64,000 nt of DNA from Mesorhizobium comanense (lineage in GTDB: Bacteria > Pseudomonadota > Alphaproteobacteria > Rhizobiales > Rhizobiaceae): assembly GCF_005503535.1 (NCBI RefSeq), contig NZ_SCNN01000010.1, forward strand, positions 184,702-248,701, given 5' to 3'. The notes below the pieces were generated by a model. It saw nothing but the letters and a program-made list of their open reading frames with translations. It did not search any database and had not been told where the DNA came from. How positions within the stretch are numbered: the stretch's first letter is position 1; the number at the start of each line of letters is the position of its first letter. Below, one piece after another: positions 24,432 to 32,502 of this stretch. The translations under genes and the position numbers were made by a program.

Positions 24432-25363
24432 TCGAACAGGCTCGACACCGATTCCTCGGTCGCCGTGCGCGAAATGGCTTCGCCCATCAGGTCGGCGATC
24501 GAGATGACGCGGATGTTGGGCGCGTCGAGCACGCTTTGCGTCGGCTGGATGGAATCGGTGATCACCAGTTCCTGCAGCTTCGAGCCGCTGATGCGGGCGG
24601 CCGCTCCGCCCGACAGCACGCCATGGGTGATGTAGGCGGTGACGCTGGTGGCACCGTTGGCCAGCAGCGCATCGGCGGCGTTGCAGAGCGTGCCGCCGGA
24701 ATCGACGATGTCGTCGATCAGCAGGCAGTCCTTGCCGGCGACCGCGCCGATGATGTTCATGACTTCCGATTCGCCGGGGCGCTCACGGCGCTTGTCGACG
24801 ATGGCGAGCTGGGCGTCGAAGCGCTTGGCGAGCGCGCGCGCCCGCACCACGCCGCCGATGTCGGGCGACACGACCACGACGTTGCCGAGTTGCTTGTACT
24901 TGGCCTTCACGTCGCGGGCCATGACCGGCACCGAGAACAGATTGTCGGTCGGAATGTCGAAGAAACCCTGGATCTGGCCGGCATGCAGGTCGAGCGTCAG
25001 GACGCGGTTGACGCCAGCCCGCGCGATCATGTTGGCGACCAGCTTGGCCGAGATCGGCGTGCGGCCCGACGCCCGGCGATCCTGCCTTGCGTAGCCGAAA
25101 TAGGGGATGACGGCGGTGATGCGCCTGGCCGAGGAACGCATGAAGGCGTCGACCATGATGAGCAGTTCCATCAGATGGTCGTTGGTCGGGAACGAGGTCG
25201 ACTGGAGGACGAAGACATCCTCGCCGCGCACGTTTTCCTGGATCTCGACGAAGATTTCCTGGTCGGCGAAGCGCCTGACACTGGCCTTGCCCAGCGGGAT
25301 GTTGAGATAGCGGGCGACCGCTTCAGCCAGCACCCTGTTGGAATTGCCTGCGAAGAGTTTCAT
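24428..25363 (-). CDS. prs: Ribose-phosphate pyrophosphokinase (PRPP synthase)
   Basis: 311 aa from ATG 25363. Makes PRPP from ribose 5-phosphate and ATP for nucleotide, His and Trp synthesis. Motifs: MKLFAGNSNRVLAEAVARYLNIPLG, ATP loop FGYARQDRR, FLxLDLHAGQIQGFFDIP and the PRPP-binding loop CLLIDDIVDSGGTLCNAAD (about 213-231). Length is normal. A frame back to 25396 lacks family support. Confidence 0.97.
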   Translation of the reverse strand: MKLFAGNSNRVLAEAVARYLNIPLGKASVRRFADQEIFVEIQENVRGEDVFVLQSTSFPTNDHLMELLIMVDAFMRSSARRITAVIPYFGYARQDRRASGRTPISAKLVANMIARAGVNRVLTLDLHAGQIQGFFDIPTDNLFSVPVMARDVKAKYKQLGNVVVVSPDIGGVVRARALAKRFDAQLAIVDKRRERPGESEVMNIIGAVAGKDCLLIDDIVDSGGTLCNAADALLANGATSVTAYITHGVLSGGAAARISGSKLQELVITDSIQPTQSVLDAPNIRVISIADLMGEAISRTATEESVSSLFD

Positions 25364-25506
25364 GCACCGTTCCTGGTGGAGGATGGAGAGCCCCAACAGA
25401 CTCGCCTGCGCCCTTTAACCGGGCTTTTAGCGGCCCGCGCCGGTATTGCAAGCGGGAATCCGCCGGCTAATCGCAAGAAAGCTTTCCGTCGCCGGCGGGC
25501 AACACC

Positions 25507-26121
25507 TCAGCCGGCGCTCCCGCCGAGAAACGCCGCGAACTGGTCGATGGTCTGGTCGGCGATCGCCTGCATGGTCGCCGGTGCCACGGCCTTCCAGCTG
25601 TCGGCGCCCGCGCCGGCGCCGGAATTCACCGAAGGCGCCTTCATCTGGCCGTTGATGCGGTGCAGCCGGTTGCCCGAGGGATCATAGACGTCCCAGACAT
25701 AGATGACCGTGGTGTCCTTGCCTTCGGACATGGTCGAAAAATAGCCCTTCAGCACATGCGTCGCGGTCTGGTCCTGGCTGCCGGCGAGCGTGATGCCGCG
25801 CTGTTTGGCGCGCGCCTGCAACTCCGCCGTCAGCGGCGTGGCGGCTTCCACCGAAGCGCCGACGATCGGCGCGATCTGCAGCCGCGTCTTGGCAAGGACC
25901 GCCGCGGTCGGGGCAGGCGCGGTGGCGGCGGCAGGGGCGCCCGCCGTCGTCGTGGCAGGGGCGGGAACCGTTCCGACACTGCCCTGAGTGGCTGGCGCGG
26001 GCGTCGCCGAGGCCGCCGGCGGCGTGATGGCTGAGGGTTCGAGAACGTCTTTTGCGTTGGTGCAGGCGCCAAGCGCCAATGCCACGAGCAATGACACGGT
26101 CGTCACATGCGATCGTCTCAT
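25507..26121 (-). CDS. Putative outer-membrane lipoprotein of unknown function
   Basis: 204 aa from ATG 26121. Signal peptide with lipobox LALGAC (Cys about 19), so it should be lipidated by Lgt, which is encoded nearby. Residues 25-80 are Ala/Pro/Thr-rich linker. The C-terminal 110 residues form a compact domain (TPLTAELQARAKQRGITLAG, HVLKGYFSTMSEGKDTTVIYVWDVYDPSGNRLHRINGQ, then DSWKAVAPATMQAIADQTIDQFAAFLGG). The last part resembles DUF-type lipoproteins found in rhizobia. Function unknown. It follows the M24 gene by 43 bases on the same strand. Confidence 0.8.
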   Translation of the reverse strand: MRRSHVTTVSLLVALALGACTNAKDVLEPSAITPPAASATPAPATQGSVGTVPAPATTTAGAPAAATAPAPTAAVLAKTRLQIAPIVGASVEAATPLTAELQARAKQRGITLAGSQDQTATHVLKGYFSTMSEGKDTTVIYVWDVYDPSGNRLHRINGQMKAPSVNSGAGAGADSWKAVAPATMQAIADQTIDQFAAFLGGSAG

Positions 26122-26164
26122 TTGCCTTCTAACTCCTTGGCGAAGAACGCCTCCCATTATGGAT

Positions 26165-27316
26165 TCACTGCACGATCAAGTCGAGATCATGGCGGGAAAG
26201 CGGCTTCGGCTGGGATTCGGTGGTCAGGTAGGTGCGGCCAAGCGTCATTGCCGTCTCGGTCTCGGAATCCATGATGATCATGTGGGCGAACAGCGTCATG
26301 TTCGGCGCGATCGGCTCGGGATTGCCCTGGTAGAACATCGGCATGTCCATCCAGGACGGCGTGAAGCGGGCGCCGACCGAATAGCCGCAGGCGTTCAGCC
26401 GGTGCTTGGTCAGGCCATGCGCCTCCATGGTGCGGGCATGCGCGTCGAAGACGTCGCCGAAAGTGTTGCCCGGCGTCATCGCCTTCTCGACGGAAAGAAG
26501 TGCCGCGCGTGCGGCATCGAACAGCTCCTGATGGCGTTTGGAAACCTTGCCGGTCAGCACCGTGCGCATCATCGGCGCATGGTAGTGATGGAAGACGCCG
26601 GCCCATTCGAGCGTCAGCTGGTCGTTCTTGGTGAGCTTGCGGCGGCCGGCCTTGTAGCGGCAAAGCAGGGCGTCGACACCGGAGCCGATGATGAACTCGT
26701 TGGCCGGATAATCGCCGCCGCCGGCAAAGACCGCACCTTGCATGGCGGCCAGGATAAGCGCCTCGTCGCCGCCCTGCTTGATCAGCGGGAGCGCCGCGTC
26801 GAGCGCGTCGTCGGAGAGGCTGGCGGCTTTCTCCGCCTTGGCGACCTCCGCCGGGCTCTTGAACAGGCGCAGCCGCCCGACGATGCCGGAAGCGTCGGCG
26901 ATCTGGCCGAAGGTCTGCAATTGCTCGTCCAGGCGGCGGCCATTGTAGGCGGTCAGGCCGTGCGTGTCGTACTCGACGCCGATGCGGGCGCCGAGCAGGT
27001 CGAGTTCGTTGAGCAGGTTGCGCAGGTCGACCGCCGGGTTGGCGCCGTCGCGGTCGGTCCACAGCACGATGTTGTCGATGATCGAGGTCTGGCGCGCCTG
27101 GCGCAGGTCGGCCGAACGGGTCAGAAGCACCATCGACCCGTCGGCCTTCACCACCAGGCACTGGAAGAAGCAGAAGCCGAACGTGTCGTAGCCGGTCAGC
27201 CAGTACATGCTTTCCTGCGCGAACAGCAGGATGGCATCGAGCTTCTTCTCGGCCATCTCGATCATCAGCCGATCGCGCCGCGCGTCGAATTCGGATCTTT
27301 CAAAATGCAGCGCCAT
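26165..27316 (-). CDS. M24-fold (creatinase/aminopeptidase P-like) protein without metal ligands
   Basis: 383 aa. N-terminal creatinase domain (about 10-150) with MYWLTGYDTFGF, C-terminal pita-bread domain. The five metal ligands of M24 peptidases are not conserved: the first Asp is Glu in LTLEWAG, the second is lost in HAPMMRTV, the His position reads GYSVG, and the two Glu positions read FAHMIIMD and LGRTYLT. Creatinase and some hydrolases of this fold also work without metal, so an amidohydrolase role is possible, but peptidase activity is unlikely. The ATG overlaps the stop of pgeF (TAATG), so it is translated with it. Confidence 0.82.
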   Translation of the reverse strand: MALHFERSEFDARRDRLMIEMAEKKLDAILLFAQESMYWLTGYDTFGFCFFQCLVVKADGSMVLLTRSADLRQARQTSIIDNIVLWTDRDGANPAVDLRNLLNELDLLGARIGVEYDTHGLTAYNGRRLDEQLQTFGQIADASGIVGRLRLFKSPAEVAKAEKAASLSDDALDAALPLIKQGGDEALILAAMQGAVFAGGGDYPANEFIIGSGVDALLCRYKAGRRKLTKNDQLTLEWAGVFHHYHAPMMRTVLTGKVSKRHQELFDAARAALLSVEKAMTPGNTFGDVFDAHARTMEAHGLTKHRLNACGYSVGARFTPSWMDMPMFYQGNPEPIAPNMTLFAHMIIMDSETETAMTLGRTYLTTESQPKPLSRHDLDLIVQ

Positions 27317-28110
27317 TATTCATTCTCCAAAACAATTGCCGAAACCTGCCGGCCATAATCGGGTTCCCCGCGGTGCGTGGTGCGCCGGTAGGAGTAGAAA
27401 AGATCTTCTTCGGCATAGGTGCAGCGGCCGAGACCCTCGGCGCCGACGCCGGCCTTGAGGAGCCGGTCGACCGTGTAGCGGTTGAGGTCGAACATCGAAT
27501 GGCCGGCCTTCGCCGAAGGCGCGAAGTACCGTTCGTTGCGGTCGTCCGCCTCGACGAAGCGGGTCACGAATTCCGGCCCGACCTCGTAATTGTCCGGGCT
27601 GATCGAAGGGCCGAGCACGGCAACGATGTTGTCACGGCGGGCGCCGAGGCTTTCCATGGCGGCGATGGTGTTTTCAAGCACGCCCGTGAACGCGCCTTTC
27701 CAGCCGGCATGCGCCGCGCCGATGATGCGCGCCCTAGCATCGGCGAACAGGACCGGACCGCAATCGGCGGTCGATGCGCCGATCGCGATGCCGGGCCGGT
27801 CGGTGACGATGGCGTCGGCCTTGGGCCGCTCGCCGGCAAAGGGCTCGCGGGCGACGATGACGTCTGGAGAATGGATCTGCCAGGCGGTCAGCAGATGGCT
27901 TGCCGGCACGCCCATCCAGGCAGCGACGCGGCGGCGGTTCTCGGCCACCAGCGCCTTGTCGTCATCCGATCCGGAGCCGATGTTGAGGCCCTGGTAGATG
28001 CCGGTGGAGACGCCGCCCGTGCGGGTGAAATAGCCGTGGCGGATGCCTTGTGCCCGGGCCTTGTCCAGCAGCGGCGACCGAACGGGATCCGGTTTGGTCT
28101 GATTGAGCAT
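27316..28110 (-). CDS. pgeF: Peptidoglycan editing factor / purine nucleoside phosphorylase-like (YfiH family)
   Basis: 264 aa. Family features: TRTGGVSTGIYQGLNIG, HSPDVIVAREPF, the metal or active-site cysteine segment ASTADCGPVLFAD, HAGWKGAFTGVLENTIAAM and FDLNRYTVDRLLKAGV. Members (PgeF/LACC1/YlmD) cleave nucleosides or remove misplaced amino acids from peptidoglycan precursors; older names call it polyphenol oxidase. Sits downstream of midA (102-base gap) and overlaps the M24 gene by one base. Confidence 0.93.
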   Translation of the reverse strand: MLNQTKPDPVRSPLLDKARAQGIRHGYFTRTGGVSTGIYQGLNIGSGSDDDKALVAENRRRVAAWMGVPASHLLTAWQIHSPDVIVAREPFAGERPKADAIVTDRPGIAIGASTADCGPVLFADARARIIGAAHAGWKGAFTGVLENTIAAMESLGARRDNIVAVLGPSISPDNYEVGPEFVTRFVEADDRNERYFAPSAKAGHSMFDLNRYTVDRLLKAGVGAEGLGRCTYAEEDLFYSYRRTTHRGEPDYGRQVSAIVLENE

Positions 28111-28212
28111 GCGGGCGTTGTTGTCCGTGTCGGCGGTTTCGTCAAGAAGAACCGGCCGGCGAGGCGGCCGCTCTTTACCGGACGGGAGATTGGGAGGGGC
28201 GACGGTGAAAAG

Positions 28213-29316
28213 TCAATCCGCCGTCGCGAAGTGAGTCGTCGCGGAGAGCCTGGCGGCCACGCCGCGCGGCATGACGGCAAGCACCTTGAACAGGTCGCCC
28301 ATGGCCTGCGGTCCCGCGAGGCGTTCGACATCGGCGCTGATCTTGTCACGCGCCGCCTGATCAGCGTCCGCGCCAAGCCGGCCGGCGCGCTCGAGAATGC
28401 CCATGCCGAGCAGGAAACTGCCCTGCGTCGACAGATGGAGGTCGAGCCCGTGCGCGCGCACGGTCGCGGCCAGGGCGGCGAAATCGACATGGGAGGTGAG
28501 GTCGGCTTCGCCGGGATTGGCCAGCACATCTTCATGACCGTGCCGGCGCAAGGCCTGCAGTGTGTCGCCTATGCCCGGCTGGAGGTGGCCGTAGTCGAGG
28601 AACAGCCCGGCGCCGCCATGGCGGGCTATCCGCCCGGCGATGGCGGCCATCAGGGCCGTGCGCGCCGGCGCCAGCTCGGCGACCGCACCTTGCGGTGCAT
28701 CGTCGGCATCCGCCGGCAGCAGCGTTGGATCGACCGAGCCGGCGCCGGCGAAGAAGCAGAGGGCGTCCTTGTCGTCGAGACCGACCATGCGTTCGCGCCA
28801 GCCCAGGCCCACGCGCACGAACTGCCGGATAGGAACCGCATCGAACAACTCGTTGCCGACGATGAGCAGCGGCTGATCGGGCAGCGTCTCGATGGTTTCG
28901 TGCCAGCGGACCGCGAACGGCGTCGTGCCGAGCGTCTGCTTCTGGATTTCGGCCAGGCGCGGGCTGGTCTCGATCATGGCGAAGCCGGCGGCATTGGCCA
29001 GTGTCGGGTCGAGCCGCGACAAGGTGCGCAGCATGTCCTTCATCAGCGTGCCGCGGCCGGGGCCGATCTCGGCGACGGTGACCGGCATCGGCCGGCCGAC
29101 CGCCGCCCAGGCCTGGTAGAGCCAGACGGCGACGAGTTCGCCGAACATCTGGCTGATCTCCGGCGCGGTGATGAAGTCGCCGGCCACGCCAAAGGGCTCG
29201 CGCGTCGTGTAGTAGCCGTCGTCTGGATCGAACAGGCAGAGCGCCATGTATTCGTTGACGGGAAGCGGTCCGACCGCCTCGATCAGGTCGACGATGCGGG
29301 TCTTCAGCCGCGTCAT
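28213..29316 (-). CDS. MidA/NDUFAF7-family SAM-dependent methyltransferase
   Basis: 367 aa. The DUF185 family pattern is clear: NEYMALCLFDPDDGYYT, AGDFITAPEISQMFGELVAVWL, then the SAM loop VAEIGPGRGTLMKDMLRTL (about 80-98) and LIVGNELFDAVPIRQFVRV. In mitochondria the homologue dimethylates an arginine of complex I subunit NDUFS2. Its start overlaps the lgt stop by 4 bases (ATGA), so it is coupled with lgt. Confidence 0.92.
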   Translation of the reverse strand: MTRLKTRIVDLIEAVGPLPVNEYMALCLFDPDDGYYTTREPFGVAGDFITAPEISQMFGELVAVWLYQAWAAVGRPMPVTVAEIGPGRGTLMKDMLRTLSRLDPTLANAAGFAMIETSPRLAEIQKQTLGTTPFAVRWHETIETLPDQPLLIVGNELFDAVPIRQFVRVGLGWRERMVGLDDKDALCFFAGAGSVDPTLLPADADDAPQGAVAELAPARTALMAAIAGRIARHGGAGLFLDYGHLQPGIGDTLQALRRHGHEDVLANPGEADLTSHVDFAALAATVRAHGLDLHLSTQGSFLLGMGILERAGRLGADADQAARDKISADVERLAGPQAMGDLFKVLAVMPRGVAARLSATTHFATAD

Positions 29317-30173
29317 GTCGCCTGTGGCTGCGCCTGCTGCACCGGCTTGGCCGTCGCCATCGCCCAGATGCCGGCCAGCACCATCGGCGTCGACAGGATC
29401 ATGCCCATGGTCAGCCAGTTGGTGCCGAGGAGATAGCCGAGCTGCTGGTCGGGCTCGCGGAAGAACTCCACGAAGATGCGCGACAGGCCATAGCCGCAGA
29501 TGAAGGCGCCGCCGACGAAGCGCGGCGTCTTCAGCTTCAGACGCGAATGGGTGAGGATTCGCAGAACGAGGAACAGCACCACGCCTTCGAGCAGGGCTTC
29601 ATAAAGCTGGCTGGGATGGCGGGTGAAGGGGCCGCCATTGGGGAATTCGATCGCCCACGGCACATCTGTCGGCCGGCCCCAGAGTTCGGAGTTGATGAAG
29701 TTGGCGACGCGCACGAGGCCGAGCCCGACCGGCACGCCGGCGGCGACGACATCGAACAGCGACCAGGTACGGATGCCACGCCTGATGGAAAACAGCGTCA
29801 TGGCCAGGATGACGCCGAGCAGGCCGCCATGGAAGGACATGCCGCCCTGCCAGACGGCGAAGATATCGAGCGGGTGGGCGATATAGCGCGCCAGATCGTA
29901 GAAGAGCACGTAGCCGGTGCGCCCGCCCAGCACGACGCCGATAGCGGCCCAGACGATGAAGTCGTCGAGATCCTCGGGCTTCATCGGCAGAACGCCATCA
30001 GGCCAAAGCTTCGGGTTCGCGGCCAGCCGCTTGGCGTACCACCAGGCGAACAGGATGCCGACGATATAGCCGACGCCGTACCAGTGCACCGCCAGCGGCC
30101 CGATCTGGATCAGGATCGGGTTGATGTTGGGGAAAGGCAGCGAAGCCAGCGGCAGCAGGAAATATTCGTTCAA
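29313..30173 (-). CDS. lgt: Prolipoprotein diacylglyceryl transferase
   Basis: 286 aa inner-membrane enzyme with seven hydrophobic segments. It attaches diacylglycerol to the lipobox cysteine of prolipoproteins. Conserved motifs: HWYGVGYIVGIL, GGRTGYVLFYD, GGMSFHGGLLG with the key His (about 107), and the lgt signature GLVRVANFINSELWGRPTDVPW, plus GYGLSRIFVEFFREPD. It heads the lgt-midA unit. Confidence 0.97.
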   Translation of the reverse strand: MNEYFLLPLASLPFPNINPILIQIGPLAVHWYGVGYIVGILFAWWYAKRLAANPKLWPDGVLPMKPEDLDDFIVWAAIGVVLGGRTGYVLFYDLARYIAHPLDIFAVWQGGMSFHGGLLGVILAMTLFSIRRGIRTWSLFDVVAAGVPVGLGLVRVANFINSELWGRPTDVPWAIEFPNGGPFTRHPSQLYEALLEGVVLFLVLRILTHSRLKLKTPRFVGGAFICGYGLSRIFVEFFREPDQQLGYLLGTNWLTMGMILSTPMVLAGIWAMATAKPVQQAQPQAT

Positions 30174-30305
30174 CGGGGAGCTCTCGGTTGCGATCGGCGC
30201 GGACCATGCGGCAGGGTTTTGGCAGGGTCAAGGCAAGGTGACGCTCGTCGCCCGCCGGAGATCGAGGTCGCTCCAGGCGCGCGGCGCCGGGCGCCGGCGG
30301 CCCGG

Positions 30306-30548
30306 CTAGTCACGGGTCTTGTCGGCCACCAACTGGCGCAATGCGTCATTGATCCTGTCCTGCCAGCCCGGACCGTCTTCCTGGAAATGGTCTAGCACGG
30401 CCCGGTCGATCTTGATCGAGACGAGTTCGCGGACATTCGGGGCAGCCGATGGCTGGCGAGGCGGAGCTTCAACCGGCTTCTTGACCGGCTTGAAGACAGC
30501 TTCGGCGGCAGCGAACGGATTTGTCGGTCGGCGCGGGGGCGTTGCCAT
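30306..30548 (-). CDS. BrnA-like antitoxin (DUF4415-type)
   Basis: 80 aa. The C-terminal 40 residues match the BrnA/DUF4415 antitoxin ribbon-helix-helix pattern: ELVSIKIDRAVLDHFQEDGPGWQDRINDALRQLV. The N-terminus is Pro-rich and probably disordered, the part that would cover a toxin. No brnT toxin is visible next to it; the nearest toxin gene is a ParE-type one 101 bases upstream with its own partner. It is therefore an orphan, or a remnant of a second module. Confidence 0.8.
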   Translation of the reverse strand: MATPPRRPTNPFAAAEAVFKPVKKPVEAPPRQPSAAPNVRELVSIKIDRAVLDHFQEDGPGWQDRINDALRQLVADKTRD

Positions 30549-30649
30549 TGGTTGATCCTGATTGGAGGCGACTCATGCTTGATGCAAGTCGCGATGGAAC
30601 CGCCATATAGGCGACTTGGCACCATTTCGTACAGGTCGCCGTCATGTCG

Positions 30650-30952
30650 TCAATTTTCGGGAAACAAAATCGCCTCCAGGTCCATCGCACCGTGTAATAT
30701 GTGCAGTATCTCCACGGCGTCGGCGCCAGTGCGATAGAAAATCAGATAGTTGCCGTGAACGCGTCGGCGGATGCCTGACGATCGATGCCGCTCAAAGAGC
30801 GGATATCGCTCGGGCATAGTGCGCAACTCCATACAATCGCTGCGCAACTCCTGGATGAACGTGACCGCTCGAAATGGGCTGTCGAGCGCGATGTGGTCGC
30901 CAATGGCTTCGAGGTCTGCCTCAGCCTGATCTGTAAAGACCAGCCGCTTCAC
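30650..30952 (-). CDS. parE: ParE/RelE-family toxin
   Basis: 100 aa. Plasmid-stabilisation toxin fold: KRLVFTDQAEADLEAIGDHIALDSPFRAVTFIQELRSDCMEL, then the ParE ending RRRVHGNYLIFYRTGADAVEILHILHGAMDLEAIL. Chromosomal ParE proteins usually poison DNA gyrase. The ParD gene upstream ends within this gene (4-base ATGA overlap), the standard antitoxin-first order. GC content is lower than in neighbouring genes, which suggests transfer. Confidence 0.9.
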   Translation of the reverse strand: MKRLVFTDQAEADLEAIGDHIALDSPFRAVTFIQELRSDCMELRTMPERYPLFERHRSSGIRRRVHGNYLIFYRTGADAVEILHILHGAMDLEAILFPEN

Positions 30953-31209
30953 TTGGCTTTGGCTGCCATTGTCTTGTATTTGGCCTCAAGCCTATCCAGC
31001 ACTTCACCGCCAGCCTTAACTCTGCCCGCATCAGCATCCGCAATGCCTTTGGCGAGGGCCGCATCGAGGGCGGCAAGACGCTTCTCTCGTTCTTCGACCA
31101 AGCGAACGCCCTCGCGCAACACTTCGCTTTTCGAATTGTAGCGGCCGGTGCTGACAAGCTGGTTGACGATATCTTCGAGACGGGCTCCCAAGTCTGCGCT
31201 AATGGCCAT
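30949..31209 (-). CDS. parD: ParD-family antitoxin
   Basis: 86 aa. N-terminal ribbon-helix-helix DNA-binding part (MAISADLGARLEDIVNQLVSTGRYNSKSEVLREGVRLVEERE) of type II ParD, then a toxin-binding tail (LDAALAKGIADADAGRVKAGGEVLDRLEAKYKTMAAKAK). It should neutralise the adjacent ParE and repress its own promoter; a palindrome at 31241-31255 is a likely operator. Confidence 0.92.
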   Translation of the reverse strand: MAISADLGARLEDIVNQLVSTGRYNSKSEVLREGVRLVEEREKRLAALDAALAKGIADADAGRVKAGGEVLDRLEAKYKTMAAKAK

Positions 31210-31240
31210 GACGGTGCGCTCCTAAAAAAACATTCCAACA

Positions 31241-31255
31241 CAATAATAGTTATTG
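31241..31255. promoter_or_regulatory. Palindrome upstream of parDE (probable ParD operator)
   Basis: Perfect six-base arms CAATAA / TTATTG flank TAG, in an A/T-rich patch 32 bases before the parD start. ParD-type repressors bind short inverted repeats at their own promoter. Confidence 0.55.
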
Positions 31256-31369
31256 GTTCGGCCTGCCAGCGACTTTTAGCAGGTTCGACTTGATGCCGCA
31301 CCAGGCTTCAACGTTCTTGCATTCCTCGGCGCGCGCCACTACGTCATTTCGAGCAAGCGAGGATCTGCC

Positions 31370-31672
31370 ATGTCGACCGGACCGAACCGCATTCTCGATG
31401 AATTCGCCAAGCTGATGACCGACGCCGCCGGTGCCGCGCAGGGCGTGCGGCGCGAGGTGGAGACGGCCTTCAAGGGCCAGGCCGAGCGCATCCTGAACTC
31501 CATGGACGTGGTGCAGCGTGAAGAGTTCGAGGCCGCGCGCGAGATGGCGGCCAAGGCGAGGGAAGAGAACGGCAAGCTTGCCGAACGCATCGAAGCGCTC
31601 GAGGCCAGGATCGCCGAACTGACCGGGCAGGCCACACCTGCGGCCTCGGCCAAGCCAAAGCCGAAAAAATAA
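31370..31672 (+). CDS. ubiK: UbiK-like ubiquinone biosynthesis accessory factor (BMFP domain)
   Basis: 100 aa. N-terminal amphipathic helix and a long C-terminal coiled coil (MDVVQREEFEAAREMAAKAREENGKLAERIEALEARIAEL), the pattern of the BMFP/YqiC/UbiK family. In Escherichia coli, UbiK trimers bind membranes and help the Ubi complex under aerobic growth. The VVQREEFEAAREM segment is the family's strongest motif. Tail is Lys/Pro-rich. Divergent from parD by 160 bases. Confidence 0.85.
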   Translation: MSTGPNRILDEFAKLMTDAAGAAQGVRREVETAFKGQAERILNSMDVVQREEFEAAREMAAKAREENGKLAERIEALEARIAELTGQATPAASAKPKPKK

Positions 31673-31989
31673 TTCGTTAAACTTTTCCACAAAGCACCAG
31701 CCTGAAAATCGCTTTGCCGTGAATCGCTTACCGGCATTGCGTGACTCTTTGTGACAGCCACCTTTCCACATGCGAATGACGCAGTGCGAAAAATTGGGCT
31801 GTTCACGCGACTCCCGATCAATAGACTGAATTTGTTGCATGATTCGGAGCAGGGTCATGCGCCGGGCGGTGGGGTCCGGTCTGGGGTCTTTGCGTCGAGA
31901 GCCCCCGGCCGTCCGAGTTCTAGACAAGATTGTTCGTCGTGTGTGCCCCGCGGAGCGTGTGGCGCTCCCCTGAACACAGGAAGCATTCC
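31673..31989. other. Intergenic leader region before the YbjN-domain gene
   Basis: 317 bases. A 38-codon frame, ATG 31857 to TGA 31971-31973 with GGAGCAGGG just upstream, ends 16 bases before the next gene; it may be a short upstream reading frame. The first 150 bases are A/T-richer and probably hold the promoter. No other feature was seen. Confidence 0.35.
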
Positions 31990-32490
31990 ATGGAACTTCT
32001 CGAACTCGAATTGTCCCGCGAAATCCATCCGGTGGATGTGATCGAGCAGGTGGCCCACAACAATGACTGGTCCTTCGAACGGGCCGGCGACGATGAAATT
32101 TCGATCTCGGTTGCCGGAAGCTGGACCGATTATCACGTGTCCTTCTCCTGGATGGAGGATTTCGAGGCGCTGCACCTGGCCTGCGCCTTCGACATCAAGG
32201 TGCCCGAAGCGCGCGCGCTGGAAGTGATGCGGCTGTTGTCGCTGATCAACGAGCAGATGCTGTTCGGTCATTTCGATCTCTGGGAGCAGGAAGGCGCGAT
32301 CATGTTCCGCCAGTCGCTGCTTCTGGCCGGCGGGGTCGAACCCTCGAGCCAGCAGGTCGAGGTGCTGCTGTCGTCGGCGCTGGAAGCCTGCGAGTGCTAT
32401 TTCCAGGCTTTCCAGTTCGTCGTCTGGTCGGGAACCTCGGCCAAGGACGCGCTGGCGGGCGTGCTGTTCGAGACCTTCGGAAACGCCTGA
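31990..32490 (+). CDS. YbjN-domain protein
   Basis: 166 aa from ATG 31990 with AGGAAG upstream. YbjN/DUF1790 pattern: HPVDVIEQVAHNNDWSFERAGDDEISISVAGSWTDYHVSFSWMEDFEALHLACAF, then LLSLINEQMLFGHFDLWEQEGAIMFRQSLLLAGG, and a last helix SALEACECYFQAFQFVVW. The fold is related to type III secretion chaperones. It may act as a small regulator or chaperone; in enterobacteria YbjN overexpression affects motility and stress genes. Same strand as csaA, 12 bases downstream. Confidence 0.88.
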   Translation: MELLELELSREIHPVDVIEQVAHNNDWSFERAGDDEISISVAGSWTDYHVSFSWMEDFEALHLACAFDIKVPEARALEVMRLLSLINEQMLFGHFDLWEQEGAIMFRQSLLLAGGVEPSSQQVEVLLSSALEACECYFQAFQFVVWSGTSAKDALAGVLFETFGNA

Positions 32491-32502
32491 GGTCGAGACA
32501 GG

